Positions 39,101 to 48,169 of a DNA stretch of 64,000 nucleotides are shown piece after piece. The translations under genes were made by a program, and so were the position numbers. The DNA is from Larkinella sp. C7 (GTDB lineage Bacteria; Bacteroidota; Bacteroidia; Cytophagales; Spirosomataceae). Each line of letters begins with the position of its first letter. Within the stretch, counting starts at the first letter, position 1. The notes beneath the pieces are model-generated. The model did no database searches. It was not told where the DNA came from and saw nothing but the letters and a program-made list of their open reading frames with translations. Location: the NCBI RefSeq assembly GCF_006149005.1, contig NZ_VBSL01000014.1:1-64000 (forward strand), written 5' to 3'.

Positions 39101-42100
39101 ATTCGTCGCCTTCATGAATGGTATAAAAAATGCCAAATAAAGGTGCATCAAAAAGTTGAGTTGGCAGGTATGATTGATCTAGCCACTCTAGAAACTGAGA
39201 TGCTAATGAAATATGCGGCTTTAGCACCCAGTATCACTGAAATGGCTACTGCGCTGGATGATTCCATACGAAAAACCAACCATCTACTCTATAGGCGACT
39301 GAGTACGTTGGCGCAGGAAGACGGATGGACTTATAATAGAAGAATCAATCAAGTAATCAATACAATAGCAAATCTGGCTACTAAACTAGAACAATTCGTT
39401 ACACCGGACATTTCACCAGAACGTTCAGTAGAACTCCTGACAGCTACTTTAGAAATTAGGCTAGCCAAAGAAGATTTTGAATTGCTTACGCAAGTGGTAA
39501 CAACTATTCGTACGCAAGTAGAGCCTTTGTTACCTGGTTTAGCAACAATGGAGTGTCAATACGTGGATCAATATATTAGACAACTAAACACGATTATTAT
39601 TCAGGTGAACCATTTGCTGGACCAAGTGGTCACTTTTGTTCATGACCATCAGACCAATCCAGAGGAGATGCGTTTGTTCATGGATGCAACGTGTAAAGTA
39701 GAGGCTTGCGTAACTGAATTACTCAATACAGATCCTATAACTACTAACAATTGGCCATCTTACTCTTCACACCTTCAAAGTCAGACTAACGCTATAGGCC
39801 AATTAGTTTCTTCGCTACTGTCTGTGGCTAAATCTCCGGAACAAACGGTTCAGGATACACTAGAAGCTTTACAAGCCCAAAATGAGTCAGAGGTACTTGT
39901 TCAACAAATAACGGAGCAAGTAACGGGGGTAGGACTTCCAGACGGACTAATTGAAGGTTTAAATACAAATGTAGATGCCCTCGAAGCCACGATCGATTGG
40001 AGTCAAAACGTAGTAATGAATCCACAAATTTTTCGTTCCGAACTTCAACATCTTTTTAAAAGTGCTGATGCGTCATCTAACTTTCTCCTGATCAAAAAAA
40101 TACTTGACAAGGTTGCCGCACTTCCTCAAAAGATTGAGGATTGCTTAACGGGCCTTGCCAATTACGGTCACTTTTCCTGGGCAGAATGGAGTCAAACAGT
40201 AATGAAGAGAGATTCTTCCCCATACGCAAGTCTTCTTCATCAACGAACCCAAAGCGCGGTTTTTCAAGTCGACAAAGTCCTAGTTTGGTCACAGTACTAT
40301 TCCAACCGAACGAGCTGTCTTGAACTCCAGCTTCAACCCTTTGTCGATTTTCTCGAAGACCAAACGTTTCCAGCTGAAAAAATAAGCGATGTATTTCACT
40401 ACGCCGTTTACTGGTCAATTGCCAAACATATTTACACTACATTTCCCGTCTTTAATAATTTCGTTGGGACAAGACATGATAGCCTCCGATCAGAATTTGC
40501 CGCCTTGGATCGCGAAATCATTCAAGTCACGGGGAAAGCCTTCGCTTATCAAATCGATAGAAATAAAGAAGTGCCGAGTGGACTTAACAGTCTCTATGCG
40601 CGTGAAAAGACGCAAAGATGGTTGCTGGAGCATGAAATCGCTAAACAAAAGCGTCATATTCCAATTCGCCAATTGATCAAGCGCGCTGGCAAGGCCTTAC
40701 AAGAGTATAAGCCTTGTTTTATGATGGGACCATTATCAGTGGCCCAATACCTTGAGTTGGGAGCAGTCGAGTTTGATCTCATTGTGATGGATGAAGCGTC
40801 CCAACTGCGGCCCGAAGAAGCCCTTGGGGCTATTGCTAGGGGAAAACAACTCGTTGTTGTTGGTGATCCGAAGCAATTGCCACCGACCAATTTTTTCGAC
40901 CGAATAATGGATGGTGATGATGACGAAGAAGATGCGACACCTGACATTTTTGGCGGACTGGAAAGTATCCTGGATATCTGTCAACAACTTTTTCATCCGG
41001 TGCGTACCCTTCGCTGGCACTATCGCTCCCAGCATGAATCTTTGATTGCGTTTTCTAATCACCATTTTTATGATGGAAAACTAATCGTTTTCCCATCTCC
41101 TTACGATCGAAATAAGCGTTTAGGAGTTCGCTATCGATACTTGAAAAATGGAGAATATAAGGATCGTCGCAATATCGTAGAAGCACAGCGGGTAGTAGAG
41201 GCCGTAATTGAGCATATGATCCATTATCCGGACGAATCGTTGGGGGTTGTGACTTTAAATCAAACCCAGCGTGATCTTATTGATGATCTATTGGATAAAA
41301 AAATGCGCGATAGTCAAGAAACCGCCAGCTATTTAGAAAAATGGAGAAGTGAAGGCTTGCCGTTTTTTATTAAAAATCTAGAAAATGTTCAAGGTGATGA
41401 ACGCGATGTAATTTTCATTTCGACAACATTTGGTAAAGTTCTTAATACTGACAAGGTACGCCAGAATTTCGGCCCCATTAGCCGGTCTGATGGCTGGCGC
41501 CGGTTGAATGTACTATTTACACGAGCCCGACGGAAAATCGATCTTTTTACTTCTTTGTTACCCGAAGATATTCTTTCCGATGAGAAAACGCCACGAGGTA
41601 CCCGAGCATTACGAGACTATTTAGATTTTGCCAAGAATGGTCTATTAACATCGGCCAATCCTTCGGGTCGGGAAGCTGACAGTGATTTTGAACGGTCGGT
41701 GGGCGAAATGCTTCAAAATCATGGGTATGATACAGTACCTCAGTTAGGTGTTGCAGGCTTTTTTATTGACATAGCGATTCGTAACCCAGACCGTCCGGGT
41801 GAATTTCTAGCTGCAGTTGAATGTGATGGTGCTACCTATCATTCTAGTAAATCAGCACGTGACCGGGATCGAATCAGGCAGACCATTTTAGAATCGCTCG
41901 GATGGAAAAATCGCATCTGGCGCATCTGGTCTACGGACTGGTTTTATAATCCACGTCGGGAATCTGAACGCCTGCTCACATTTTTAAAAGAACGAAGGGA
42001 AGCAGCGCGGCTAGAACCTATTTACATTGACGATGAGCCAGATGAAGATGATTATTTTGGAGATGATTTATTGGTTCAAGTAGTGGATAGTGAGATTGCA

Positions 42101-42355
42101 GACTCACTGGTAATAAATAGCAGAGAAGAAATATATGTTGAAGTTGGTGATAAAATAACGTTTAGCTACTCAGATAGACCAAGCGAAAAACGAACTGTAA
42201 TGCTTGTTGAGGGGGCCTCCGACCCTAAACATGAGCGTTTTAATGACCAATCTTCATTAGGGAAAGCCTTACTGAATGCAAAAGTTGGCGAGGTAAAACT
42301 TTTAGAAAATAATGCATTGACACGGAGAATAAAAGTGCTAAAAATTAGCCGATAG
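36113..42355 (+). CDS. DUF4011-helicase-Vsr nuclease (Hhe-like) with GreA-like C-terminus
   Basis: 2080 residues. The N-terminal DUF4011 contains LLDLTARNRLISYR near residue 27. A split SF1 helicase core follows: Walker A GPPGTGKS at about 340, Walker B IVMDEASQ near 1556, VVGDPKQLPP after it, and late motifs near 1760-1810. About 1100 residues of mostly helical sequence lie between the two halves. A Vsr/MTES_1575-type nuclease spans about 1855-1950 (DIAIRN, VECDGATYHSS, WSTDWF). The last 75 or so residues resemble the C-terminal domain of GreA/GreB (SLGKALLNAKVGEV). The DUF4011-helicase-Vsr arrangement corresponds to the single-gene Hhe defence system. ATG at 36113 is the only suitable start. 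Confidence 0.88.
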   Translation: MDFDSEDIFNGKFSVDQAIQQFRTRLLDLTARNRLISYRHPKGRSIQFVDDPVLNVVFNRLIDNKSILIKSVPNPPADLFAVKRPDAKAYAKTVHINVSEEFLVTTPGLPPQRQSAKLQALFYPDELEKICRKLRSESNTVIEETGTNMLYLIFGFLEYYENEESDKPILAPLLSLPVTLEKGDIDPETRTYQYTINYSGEDVQHNESLREKLSREFMLQLPIFEEEGEPESYFAVIQGAVQMRKRWRVRSQLTLGFLSFGKLAIWADLNPQKWPKFAQSKLLNQLFSGHSGSESDEFGEDYEIDNHPETEALSLIFDADSAQHSAIIDVLAGKNRVINGPPGTGKSQTITNIIAAALQKGKKVLFVSEKLAALEVVRHRLNQANLGHFCLELHSHKTQKKKLLEDLQKRRDETFATPRQIEDRLATLNQQKQVLNTYAQLISSRIGNKLGLTAHEVFWKAEFFRGLVRQDVFQNEAMLLPEASEWTLADIELRRSKLNTLGKLMTEAGPYNSSNPWWGFKPYVLAPGTEMRIQQLLKDAMVQSQYLDELVQEYISKTKLTEEPSLQRFKELHSVMLTLPEPPPNLVENLLPCLFPAPNVMNLELLKIVRQVVKDIRQANQLKMFSIEFLTSSREMIYTQIHDYAETASKQLIPTASSLTLIQLNELVKATVFALDHFDQQITIRSYAYHPINLAILRNLDKALADLNENSPLKLEKQSIKVINQGVTLLTERVDQLAQCYERIDLLVHQLNVNYDGSLTSIQALGRLEGIKGLRSKTIIDESVLENIQAVTSQLPIEFAKLSLTELQTRKLNLVALHERIDDLLTNLKGYAQQLSFPFNGSSLAISSLSIIAELAAEAPHALIDFRHPALAHPRIGDLIRKGEEMQFSENKQREKLAEEVYFDALPNQDELKGALRSLRQTGDGFFNFLNKDWRSAKKLVDGISRDKIKGKAINYQNRIEQILKWQDCATSINSNPEFKEAFGLLFKGVDTDFSAIRRLHEWYKKCQIKVHQKVELAGMIDLATLETEMLMKYAALAPSITEMATALDDSIRKTNHLLYRRLSTLAQEDGWTYNRRINQVINTIANLATKLEQFVTPDISPERSVELLTATLEIRLAKEDFELLTQVVTTIRTQVEPLLPGLATMECQYVDQYIRQLNTIIIQVNHLLDQVVTFVHDHQTNPEEMRLFMDATCKVEACVTELLNTDPITTNNWPSYSSHLQSQTNAIGQLVSSLLSVAKSPEQTVQDTLEALQAQNESEVLVQQITEQVTGVGLPDGLIEGLNTNVDALEATIDWSQNVVMNPQIFRSELQHLFKSADASSNFLLIKKILDKVAALPQKIEDCLTGLANYGHFSWAEWSQTVMKRDSSPYASLLHQRTQSAVFQVDKVLVWSQYYSNRTSCLELQLQPFVDFLEDQTFPAEKISDVFHYAVYWSIAKHIYTTFPVFNNFVGTRHDSLRSEFAALDREIIQVTGKAFAYQIDRNKEVPSGLNSLYAREKTQRWLLEHEIAKQKRHIPIRQLIKRAGKALQEYKPCFMMGPLSVAQYLELGAVEFDLIVMDEASQLRPEEALGAIARGKQLVVVGDPKQLPPTNFFDRIMDGDDDEEDATPDIFGGLESILDICQQLFHPVRTLRWHYRSQHESLIAFSNHHFYDGKLIVFPSPYDRNKRLGVRYRYLKNGEYKDRRNIVEAQRVVEAVIEHMIHYPDESLGVVTLNQTQRDLIDDLLDKKMRDSQETASYLEKWRSEGLPFFIKNLENVQGDERDVIFISTTFGKVLNTDKVRQNFGPISRSDGWRRLNVLFTRARRKIDLFTSLLPEDILSDEKTPRGTRALRDYLDFAKNGLLTSANPSGREADSDFERSVGEMLQNHGYDTVPQLGVAGFFIDIAIRNPDRPGEFLAAVECDGATYHSSKSARDRDRIRQTILESLGWKNRIWRIWSTDWFYNPRRESERLLTFLKERREAARLEPIYIDDEPDEDDYFGDDLLVQVVDSEIADSLVINSREEIYVEVGDKITFSYSDRPSEKRTVMLVEGASDPKHERFNDQSSLGKALLNAKVGEVKLLENNALTRRIKVLKISR

Positions 42356-42424
42356 AGCATGCAAAAAAAATTATACCCTAGTCAACCTTTAAAGTTTATC
42401 CAGTAAGGGGCTAAACTTTTCCAG

Positions 42425-42460
42425 ATTGTTTTTATTTCTTTCCCTAGAAATAAAAACAAT
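42425..42460. terminator. Bidirectional terminator between convergent operons
   Basis: Perfect 15-bp arms ATTGTTTTTATTTCT (42425-42439) and its complement (42446-42460) enclose a 6-base loop, between the Hhe-like gene and the oppositely oriented helicase. The arms are U/A-rich, so it can serve both directions. Confidence 0.7.
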
Positions 42461-42586
42461 TTAAAGGGGACCGATTTTCATATTAAATTGATAAAGTTCC
42501 ACACGCGATATACCTTAAGTAGGATACAGAATGGAATTTGCACACAAGCTATTTACATTAATATACATTTTAAAAAATAAAAAATT

Positions 42587-44707
42587 TCAATAAACTAAAA
42601 CAATTTGGTCCAAAAATAGCCAAGTAGTAGGAATGTCAAGATAAGCCTCTTTCACGTAGCCAACTTTGAACTGATCGTTTAGATAAACTCCCCATTTGGA
42701 AGAAGGGAAAAATGCTGGCTCAGCAGCTAAATAATATTGAATATACTCGTCAATATTCCGCAATCTTTCTTTTCCTTCTTCCAAAATTGCAGCTAAGTCA
42801 TCATAAGGATTTGTGATTAAAAAAAGACTTTGACTCTCTTCATACCGGAAGGCAAGGTCCATGGTTTTAAACAGAAAAGCGATCGTTCGGTTAATCCGGC
42901 TTCCGGTAAATGTATACCATTCAAGCGTTTGTTCTTTAACAATGATAGGTCTGTCAGTTAGGAAATTGTTAATTTGAAAGCGTTTAAACTCAAATCGTAA
43001 CTCTTGCAACTGATTTTGTAGTTCAATAGATGTGTCTTTAATCTGGGTCCCTATAATGATAATTCGCAGCATCTCAATCCGAATCCGGGCGTGAATATCG
43101 CCACCGGCACCAAAAAAAAGAGGTTTTTTGCCATCCTGAGCAGGGATTACTTCCGCTTTTGCGGCTACAGCATCCACGTCAATAATTTTCCAAATTTTGG
43201 CGGCCAGGTATATATTTTGGTCCGGAGCAATTTGCTCTGAATTAGGAATTTCACCGAGTACCTTACCCTGAAAGATAATTTTGATGGTGGGATCACTTCG
43301 AAAGACACTGTAGAATTCCCGGCTATTGACGAGCTTCTCACCGGCTATGCCTACGATGTATTCATCATGTAGCGCCTCTACAAAATCCCCTTCCACCATC
43401 CAGCCAATGAGAGACCGAATGGCATCTTCGGGTAAATCGCTAAATAGATAATTGGCTTTGATCCAGGGAAGGAGTTGCTTTTGCTTTATCCCAGACGCTT
43501 CTTTGAGTTTGGATAGGATCTGATGGAAGAGAATATCAAACGGTTGCTGACGGCTTTGAATAGGTTCAATAAATCCATTAGTGTACAGTTGCCAGCATGC
43601 CAGAGATTGCAGCAAGCTCCAGGGATCGGTTGCAAAGAGCAGCAACCGGCTGGCCATCCCGGCTCGACGTCCACTCCGGCCAATGCGCTGAATCAGCGAC
43701 GCTACCGAAAAGGTTGAATCAATTTGAACCACCAAATCCACAGACCCGATGTCGATTCCTAACTCCAGCGTGGAAGTACAGGCAATACTAAAGGGGTGAT
43801 CCTGATTTTTTTTGGCAAACGTTTCGACGTATTCCCGTAATTCTTTATCAATTGAAGAATGATGGGAAAAATAATTTTTATGCCCTTTCCGCCGGGCACT
43901 TACTTGCTGGAGCTTGACGGCAATTTCTTCGGCTTTCCCCCGGCTATTGGGGAAAATCAGGGTTTTCTTATCGCTGACTTCCTGATACAGATCCGTTATA
44001 AAAGCCAACGGATAGTCGATAGTCATAACAGAATAATACCGGAATTCAGCCATGACCTCCTTGGGGGTTTTGTCAAGGAGTACTTTGGTGTTTTCGGCGT
44101 TGCCTGTAAACTTTTTGGCCTGCTCGTAATCACCAATCGTCGCCGATAAGCCAATTAAACGAACTGGCAAAGGGGAAAGAGATTTAATCCGGGCTATCAA
44201 GGATTGGAGATGTAAGCCGCGGTCAGTACCCAGAAAAGCATGGATTTCGTCGATAACAATAAATTTCAGATTGGCAAATAATGCCTGCGCCTGGTAGGCT
44301 CGGTTGACAAACATGGCTTCTAACGATTCCGGAGTAATCAGTAAAACACCTTCCGGAGTCTTGAGCAGTTTATCCTTCAGGGTTTTACTGGCCTCTCCAT
44401 GCCATTTGGTCACCAGAACATCCAGGTGTTTACACAAATCTTCGATCCGCATAAACTGATCGTTGATCAAAGCAATTAGCGGGGAAATGTATAATACTTG
44501 CACACCCGACTGTCTGAAGTCCACGCAGGAAAGAATTGGTAGAAATGCAGCCTCGGTTTTCCCCGAAGCCGTGCGGGATGCCAGGATGTAATCGTGCGAG
44601 GTGGTTAGGATCTTACCAATAGCCGCGTTCTGAATAGGCCGCAGACTTTCCCAACGTTGCTCATAGACGTATCGACGGATGGGTTCGGAGAGAAGTTCAA
44701 AGGCCAT
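42587..44707 (-). CDS. Lhr-like DEAD/DEAH-box helicase (BrxHI-like)
   Basis: 706 residues. SF2 motifs: SRTASGKT (motif I, about 42-49), VIDEIHAF (motif II, near 150), GLSATIGD (motif III, near 192) and QRIGRSGRR (motif VI, near 340). The C-terminal half (about 400-706) is an unassigned domain beyond the helicase core. It most resembles the Lhr-like helicases found with BREX (BrxHI). Its ATG overlaps the stop of the ATPase gene by one base (TAATG), which makes a tight operon. Confidence 0.85.
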   Translation of the reverse strand: MAFELLSEPIRRYVYEQRWESLRPIQNAAIGKILTTSHDYILASRTASGKTEAAFLPILSCVDFRQSGVQVLYISPLIALINDQFMRIEDLCKHLDVLVTKWHGEASKTLKDKLLKTPEGVLLITPESLEAMFVNRAYQAQALFANLKFIVIDEIHAFLGTDRGLHLQSLIARIKSLSPLPVRLIGLSATIGDYEQAKKFTGNAENTKVLLDKTPKEVMAEFRYYSVMTIDYPLAFITDLYQEVSDKKTLIFPNSRGKAEEIAVKLQQVSARRKGHKNYFSHHSSIDKELREYVETFAKKNQDHPFSIACTSTLELGIDIGSVDLVVQIDSTFSVASLIQRIGRSGRRAGMASRLLLFATDPWSLLQSLACWQLYTNGFIEPIQSRQQPFDILFHQILSKLKEASGIKQKQLLPWIKANYLFSDLPEDAIRSLIGWMVEGDFVEALHDEYIVGIAGEKLVNSREFYSVFRSDPTIKIIFQGKVLGEIPNSEQIAPDQNIYLAAKIWKIIDVDAVAAKAEVIPAQDGKKPLFFGAGGDIHARIRIEMLRIIIIGTQIKDTSIELQNQLQELRFEFKRFQINNFLTDRPIIVKEQTLEWYTFTGSRINRTIAFLFKTMDLAFRYEESQSLFLITNPYDDLAAILEEGKERLRNIDEYIQYYLAAEPAFFPSSKWGVYLNDQFKVGYVKEAYLDIPTTWLFLDQIVLVY

Positions 44708-46017
44708 TACAGTTCCTCGATTCCATCAAATGCAAATTCCGAAGGCCGCTCATCCCGAATTTCAATATCGCTGATTAATGCCCGTTTATCCAAAGATGGA
44801 TTTTGCCGAAGAATGTTTAACAGGTGCAGAAAATCCCGAATGACCTCGCGGGGCGTAAGGAAGTCCGACGCGCCGGGCTTATTGAACATCTCTTCCATAA
44901 ACGAGTGAATGTCACTTTCATCTAGCTGACTTTCGCACTGATAGTGGAGATCAAATATCAATTTTAGCTTCTGCAGCAACACGAAAACCTCGTTGTGGCT
45001 CAATGGCAATAGACGAATCACGGGTTGGGAAAAGTCCCGCAGTTCGGCGGTTTCAAATTTATTGGTCTGTAACCTTGTTTTCAGGGCGCTGTAACTGAAT
45101 AGGCCCCGGCGTTCATTTTCTAAAAACTCCCGGGTCCCGGCAAAATTGATGAAAAAGTGAGTTATTTTTCCCTGAAGGCAATCATTGTAAATGGAGAGGA
45201 TTTTTTCGTAATTCTTTTCCCGCATCTGAACTGTTGAGATCTTATAGAGGTTGATGGCCTCATCCAGATTGATCATAAAGCCACTATACCCTATACTTGT
45301 GAAAAGACGGGAAAAGTTTTTAAGCATGTCATAATAGTTCAGGTCGTTGATGATTTCCCGAACTCCCAGATCCTGGCGAGCCTCTGTCTTCGTTTTATAT
45401 TCCCCTTTTAACCATTTTAGGGCATTTCTTTTCAGGGTATTGTCACCGTTAAAATATCCTTCGTAGTATTTAATCAGAACCGAACCAAAATCAAACCCAC
45501 CTACGTCGGTTAGCTCGTTGATGGTATTCATGATGTTATTTTTGATCAGTAAACTGTTTTCTTCGTGACGAATCTGGGCTAGCCCAATATGGTTATCCTG
45601 GGCGGTTTTGGAAATGACCTGCTCCAGCCATTTGTCCAGCAGGGTTGGTAGTGCTCCCCCTTCCGGTTTGGTTAAAATGGCCAAATTATCCATGATAGCC
45701 GAGTAAAGCAGGGTTGATTTGCCGTCGTTGGCGTACAACCGGTTGTCAGGAGTAAAATCGGCATTGGCTACCACAAATTTCTGCTTCAAGGCCACGGTAT
45801 TCATCAAATGCAGCATAAAGGACTTGCCACTGCCAAAATCGCCGATCCAAAATTTGACCAGACTGTGTCCACTTCGGACATCTTCCAGGGATTTAACAAA
45901 TGATTCGATTTCCGGGGAGCGGCCCACCGTAATATGTTGAACCCCAATTTTGGGTACGACCCCACCCAACAGGGAGTTGACAATCGCCGTGGCTTCTTTG
46001 GGTTTAACGGATTCCAT
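44707..46017 (-). CDS. BrxD-like P-loop ATPase (DUF2791)
   Basis: 436 residues. Walker A GDFGSGKSF lies at about 61-69, in the setting typical of DUF2791 (ATP-binding BREX protein BrxD): a short N-terminal lead, HITVGR..E, then the P-loop. It lies between a TerB-domain protein and an Lhr-like helicase; the ATPase-helicase pair is a known BREX-associated combination, here without PglW/PglX/PglZ next to it. It overlaps the upstream gene by 14 bp. Confidence 0.8.
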   Translation of the reverse strand: MESVKPKEATAIVNSLLGGVVPKIGVQHITVGRSPEIESFVKSLEDVRSGHSLVKFWIGDFGSGKSFMLHLMNTVALKQKFVVANADFTPDNRLYANDGKSTLLYSAIMDNLAILTKPEGGALPTLLDKWLEQVISKTAQDNHIGLAQIRHEENSLLIKNNIMNTINELTDVGGFDFGSVLIKYYEGYFNGDNTLKRNALKWLKGEYKTKTEARQDLGVREIINDLNYYDMLKNFSRLFTSIGYSGFMINLDEAINLYKISTVQMREKNYEKILSIYNDCLQGKITHFFINFAGTREFLENERRGLFSYSALKTRLQTNKFETAELRDFSQPVIRLLPLSHNEVFVLLQKLKLIFDLHYQCESQLDESDIHSFMEEMFNKPGASDFLTPREVIRDFLHLLNILRQNPSLDKRALISDIEIRDERPSEFAFDGIEEL

Positions 46018-48010
46018 CCTGCGCTTTTAGTTTTTGGTAAAATTGGGCATTCATTTCGTATTCATCGTCACCTTCTTCGATCAGCACATCATCTAATAGT
46101 AGGAAACAAGAATCATTGATCCCATCGATAAGTTGGTTTTTAAATAGCTGGTTCGCTGCTGCGAACGCGTCAGCCGTTTCCATGGCCAATCGAAATTCAG
46201 GACCCGTAAACATGGCGAGAAAACGCCATTGCATAGGAGTCAACAATGAATTTGAGGGTATTTCATCCGAACTCGAAACGACCGGTGAATCTTGTTCCCC
46301 TTTCGGGATGGTTGCCGTGGCTACTATTTCTATTTCATTCTCAATGGAATTGGTTTCCTGAAGCACTTCATTCAGTAAGTGAACTGTGCCGGCATGTTGC
46401 TGGCGGACTTCGTCGATCGCTTGGCGATCAAGCGCAATCTTTTTCCGCTTCGGCGCATATATCTGCGGGACTTGGGCTAGGGCTTGCGTTAAATCGCCCG
46501 TTTGAATCAAATCAGTAATGAGTTGCTCGAATTGCTCCCGTTCGGTATCCGTCCGGAATAAATTTTTGTGCATGGTCTTACTGAGTTGCTTCTGATCGAT
46601 TTTGTCGGACTTTAAGTCAGAATACAGGTAAGCCAGATAAAATTTTATTGCCTCGATTTTATTGTATGGAGCCACTAGTTTAGAAGCTTCGTAATAAATA
46701 TTCTCCACCGAGGGATTTCGACTATTCTCTTCGGCTAATTGGTAAAGCTGTTCCACGCACTCCATACAGTTCTCAGCCTTTATAGAAGCTGCCACATCCG
46801 CGAAAGGCACCTTCCAGCGAGTTGTATTCTGGAGGTTAAGCTCCAAGGTTGTCAATCGGTCAGGAGGCAGAATATCTACCGTTTTTTTGGAGATGATGCC
46901 TTGGAGGTGAGTGCCAAAGTGGTGCTCAAATTGATCAGCAAAATCACGATATGGGAATTCATCCGAAATCTTTCGTTTATGGGCGTAGCGTAGCCGTACT
47001 TCACTTTCAGCCCGTTTAAATAGGGTTAGGTACAAATTCGAAACAATCGATTCTTTGTTATAAACCTGCCAGTCACCGTAGTAGCCATCGCTGAAATACG
47101 AAGATTGGGGGGGAGTTTTGGCTTTTAGGGCGGTAAAGATTTGCTCACTGAACGCATCGATCTCCTGAGCCAGTGTGGTCTGGCTTTTTTTGAAATGCTT
47201 AGCTAATTCCTTTAAAACGACCAGATAAAATAAGATAGTGGCCTGACAACATCCTTCGATAGATAAGAATACGTTTGAAGGGTTGTAAAATTTGTTCAGC
47301 CAGCTAACTTCCTGGGTAGAGAGACCAAGTTTTAATTTATACTTCGTGCCGAGTTTCCACTCTTCGCTGTAATAAGAGGATGAATCAAATCCTGTATAGG
47401 GGGTGTCCGATTTTTCTGGTTCATTCGTTTCCTGTACCTGGAGCGGTAGGGGGGGAGGAAGCAGATACGACTCTTGAGAAATGTCAATGATGGAGTCGTC
47501 TATATTGATTGGGGGAATCGACGGAGAGTCGTTCTGCCCACCAATATAATATCGGAACATGGCTACTACTGATTGATGATGAAAAAGACCCATTTCTAAT
47601 AAACGGAAAATCCCCGTATGGATTAGACTGGAATCCACATCGATTTTGGTGTTTTTTATGCTGGAAGGAATATTGTTTCGAAAAACGTCGCCTTTATTCC
47701 GGACCAATTGCGCAAGGGCCTCTTTTTCTTGGCGATCTAACTTATCATACGCTTTTCCAATTTCAGTCAATATATCATCCGGAATTAGATTCATTAGCTT
47801 TTGAGAACTCTTTATTGTATTTAACCATTCAATGCTGAAAGTTAGGCTAACAAACTGGCGAGATTCAATAGAAATGTTGCTGGAGAAATATTTAAGGTCA
47901 GAAGGCAATGCATTTTGATCACTCTGTAAAGCTGGCAATTGACTCTTTTTTATCAATTTAACTATTACATATAAGAAGACGGCAACCGTAACCAATAAAA
48001 GCCAAATCAT
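46004..48010 (-). CDS. Membrane-anchored TerB_N/TerB_C-domain protein
   Basis: 668 residues. One N-terminal transmembrane helix (about 2-18) is followed by a long cytoplasmic part. The region from about 205 (YYSEEWKLGTKYKLKLGLS) fits the TerB_N-type domain. The C-terminal 80 residues, with LTPMQWRFLAMF, LIDGINDS and a conserved acidic LIEEGDDEYEMN, fit TerB_C. Comparative analyses of Ter systems placed such proteins beside ATPases and helicases as a membrane-linked DNA-processing complex. First gene of this three-gene operon. Confidence 0.7.
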   Translation of the reverse strand: MIWLLLVTVAVFLYVIVKLIKKSQLPALQSDQNALPSDLKYFSSNISIESRQFVSLTFSIEWLNTIKSSQKLMNLIPDDILTEIGKAYDKLDRQEKEALAQLVRNKGDVFRNNIPSSIKNTKIDVDSSLIHTGIFRLLEMGLFHHQSVVAMFRYYIGGQNDSPSIPPINIDDSIIDISQESYLLPPPLPLQVQETNEPEKSDTPYTGFDSSSYYSEEWKLGTKYKLKLGLSTQEVSWLNKFYNPSNVFLSIEGCCQATILFYLVVLKELAKHFKKSQTTLAQEIDAFSEQIFTALKAKTPPQSSYFSDGYYGDWQVYNKESIVSNLYLTLFKRAESEVRLRYAHKRKISDEFPYRDFADQFEHHFGTHLQGIISKKTVDILPPDRLTTLELNLQNTTRWKVPFADVAASIKAENCMECVEQLYQLAEENSRNPSVENIYYEASKLVAPYNKIEAIKFYLAYLYSDLKSDKIDQKQLSKTMHKNLFRTDTEREQFEQLITDLIQTGDLTQALAQVPQIYAPKRKKIALDRQAIDEVRQQHAGTVHLLNEVLQETNSIENEIEIVATATIPKGEQDSPVVSSSDEIPSNSLLTPMQWRFLAMFTGPEFRLAMETADAFAAANQLFKNQLIDGINDSCFLLLDDVLIEEGDDEYEMNAQFYQKLKAQDGIR

Positions 48011-48169
48011 TGATGTTTCGAAATGTGTAGTTTTAAGTTAAATTGCTGCAATAATGGTCATTTTTATGCTGAATAGATTAGCTAATGAAGTAAGTGATGG
48101 ATAAAGATACCAATCATTTAATTACCAGAAAAGTGGAAAAATAGGGCTCTTTTCAATAAATTATCAAAA

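Noticed and set aside
42587-46017. A second, separate BREX system
   Set aside because: Only BrxD-like and BrxHI-like genes are present; no PglX, PglZ, PglW or BrxC copies accompany them.
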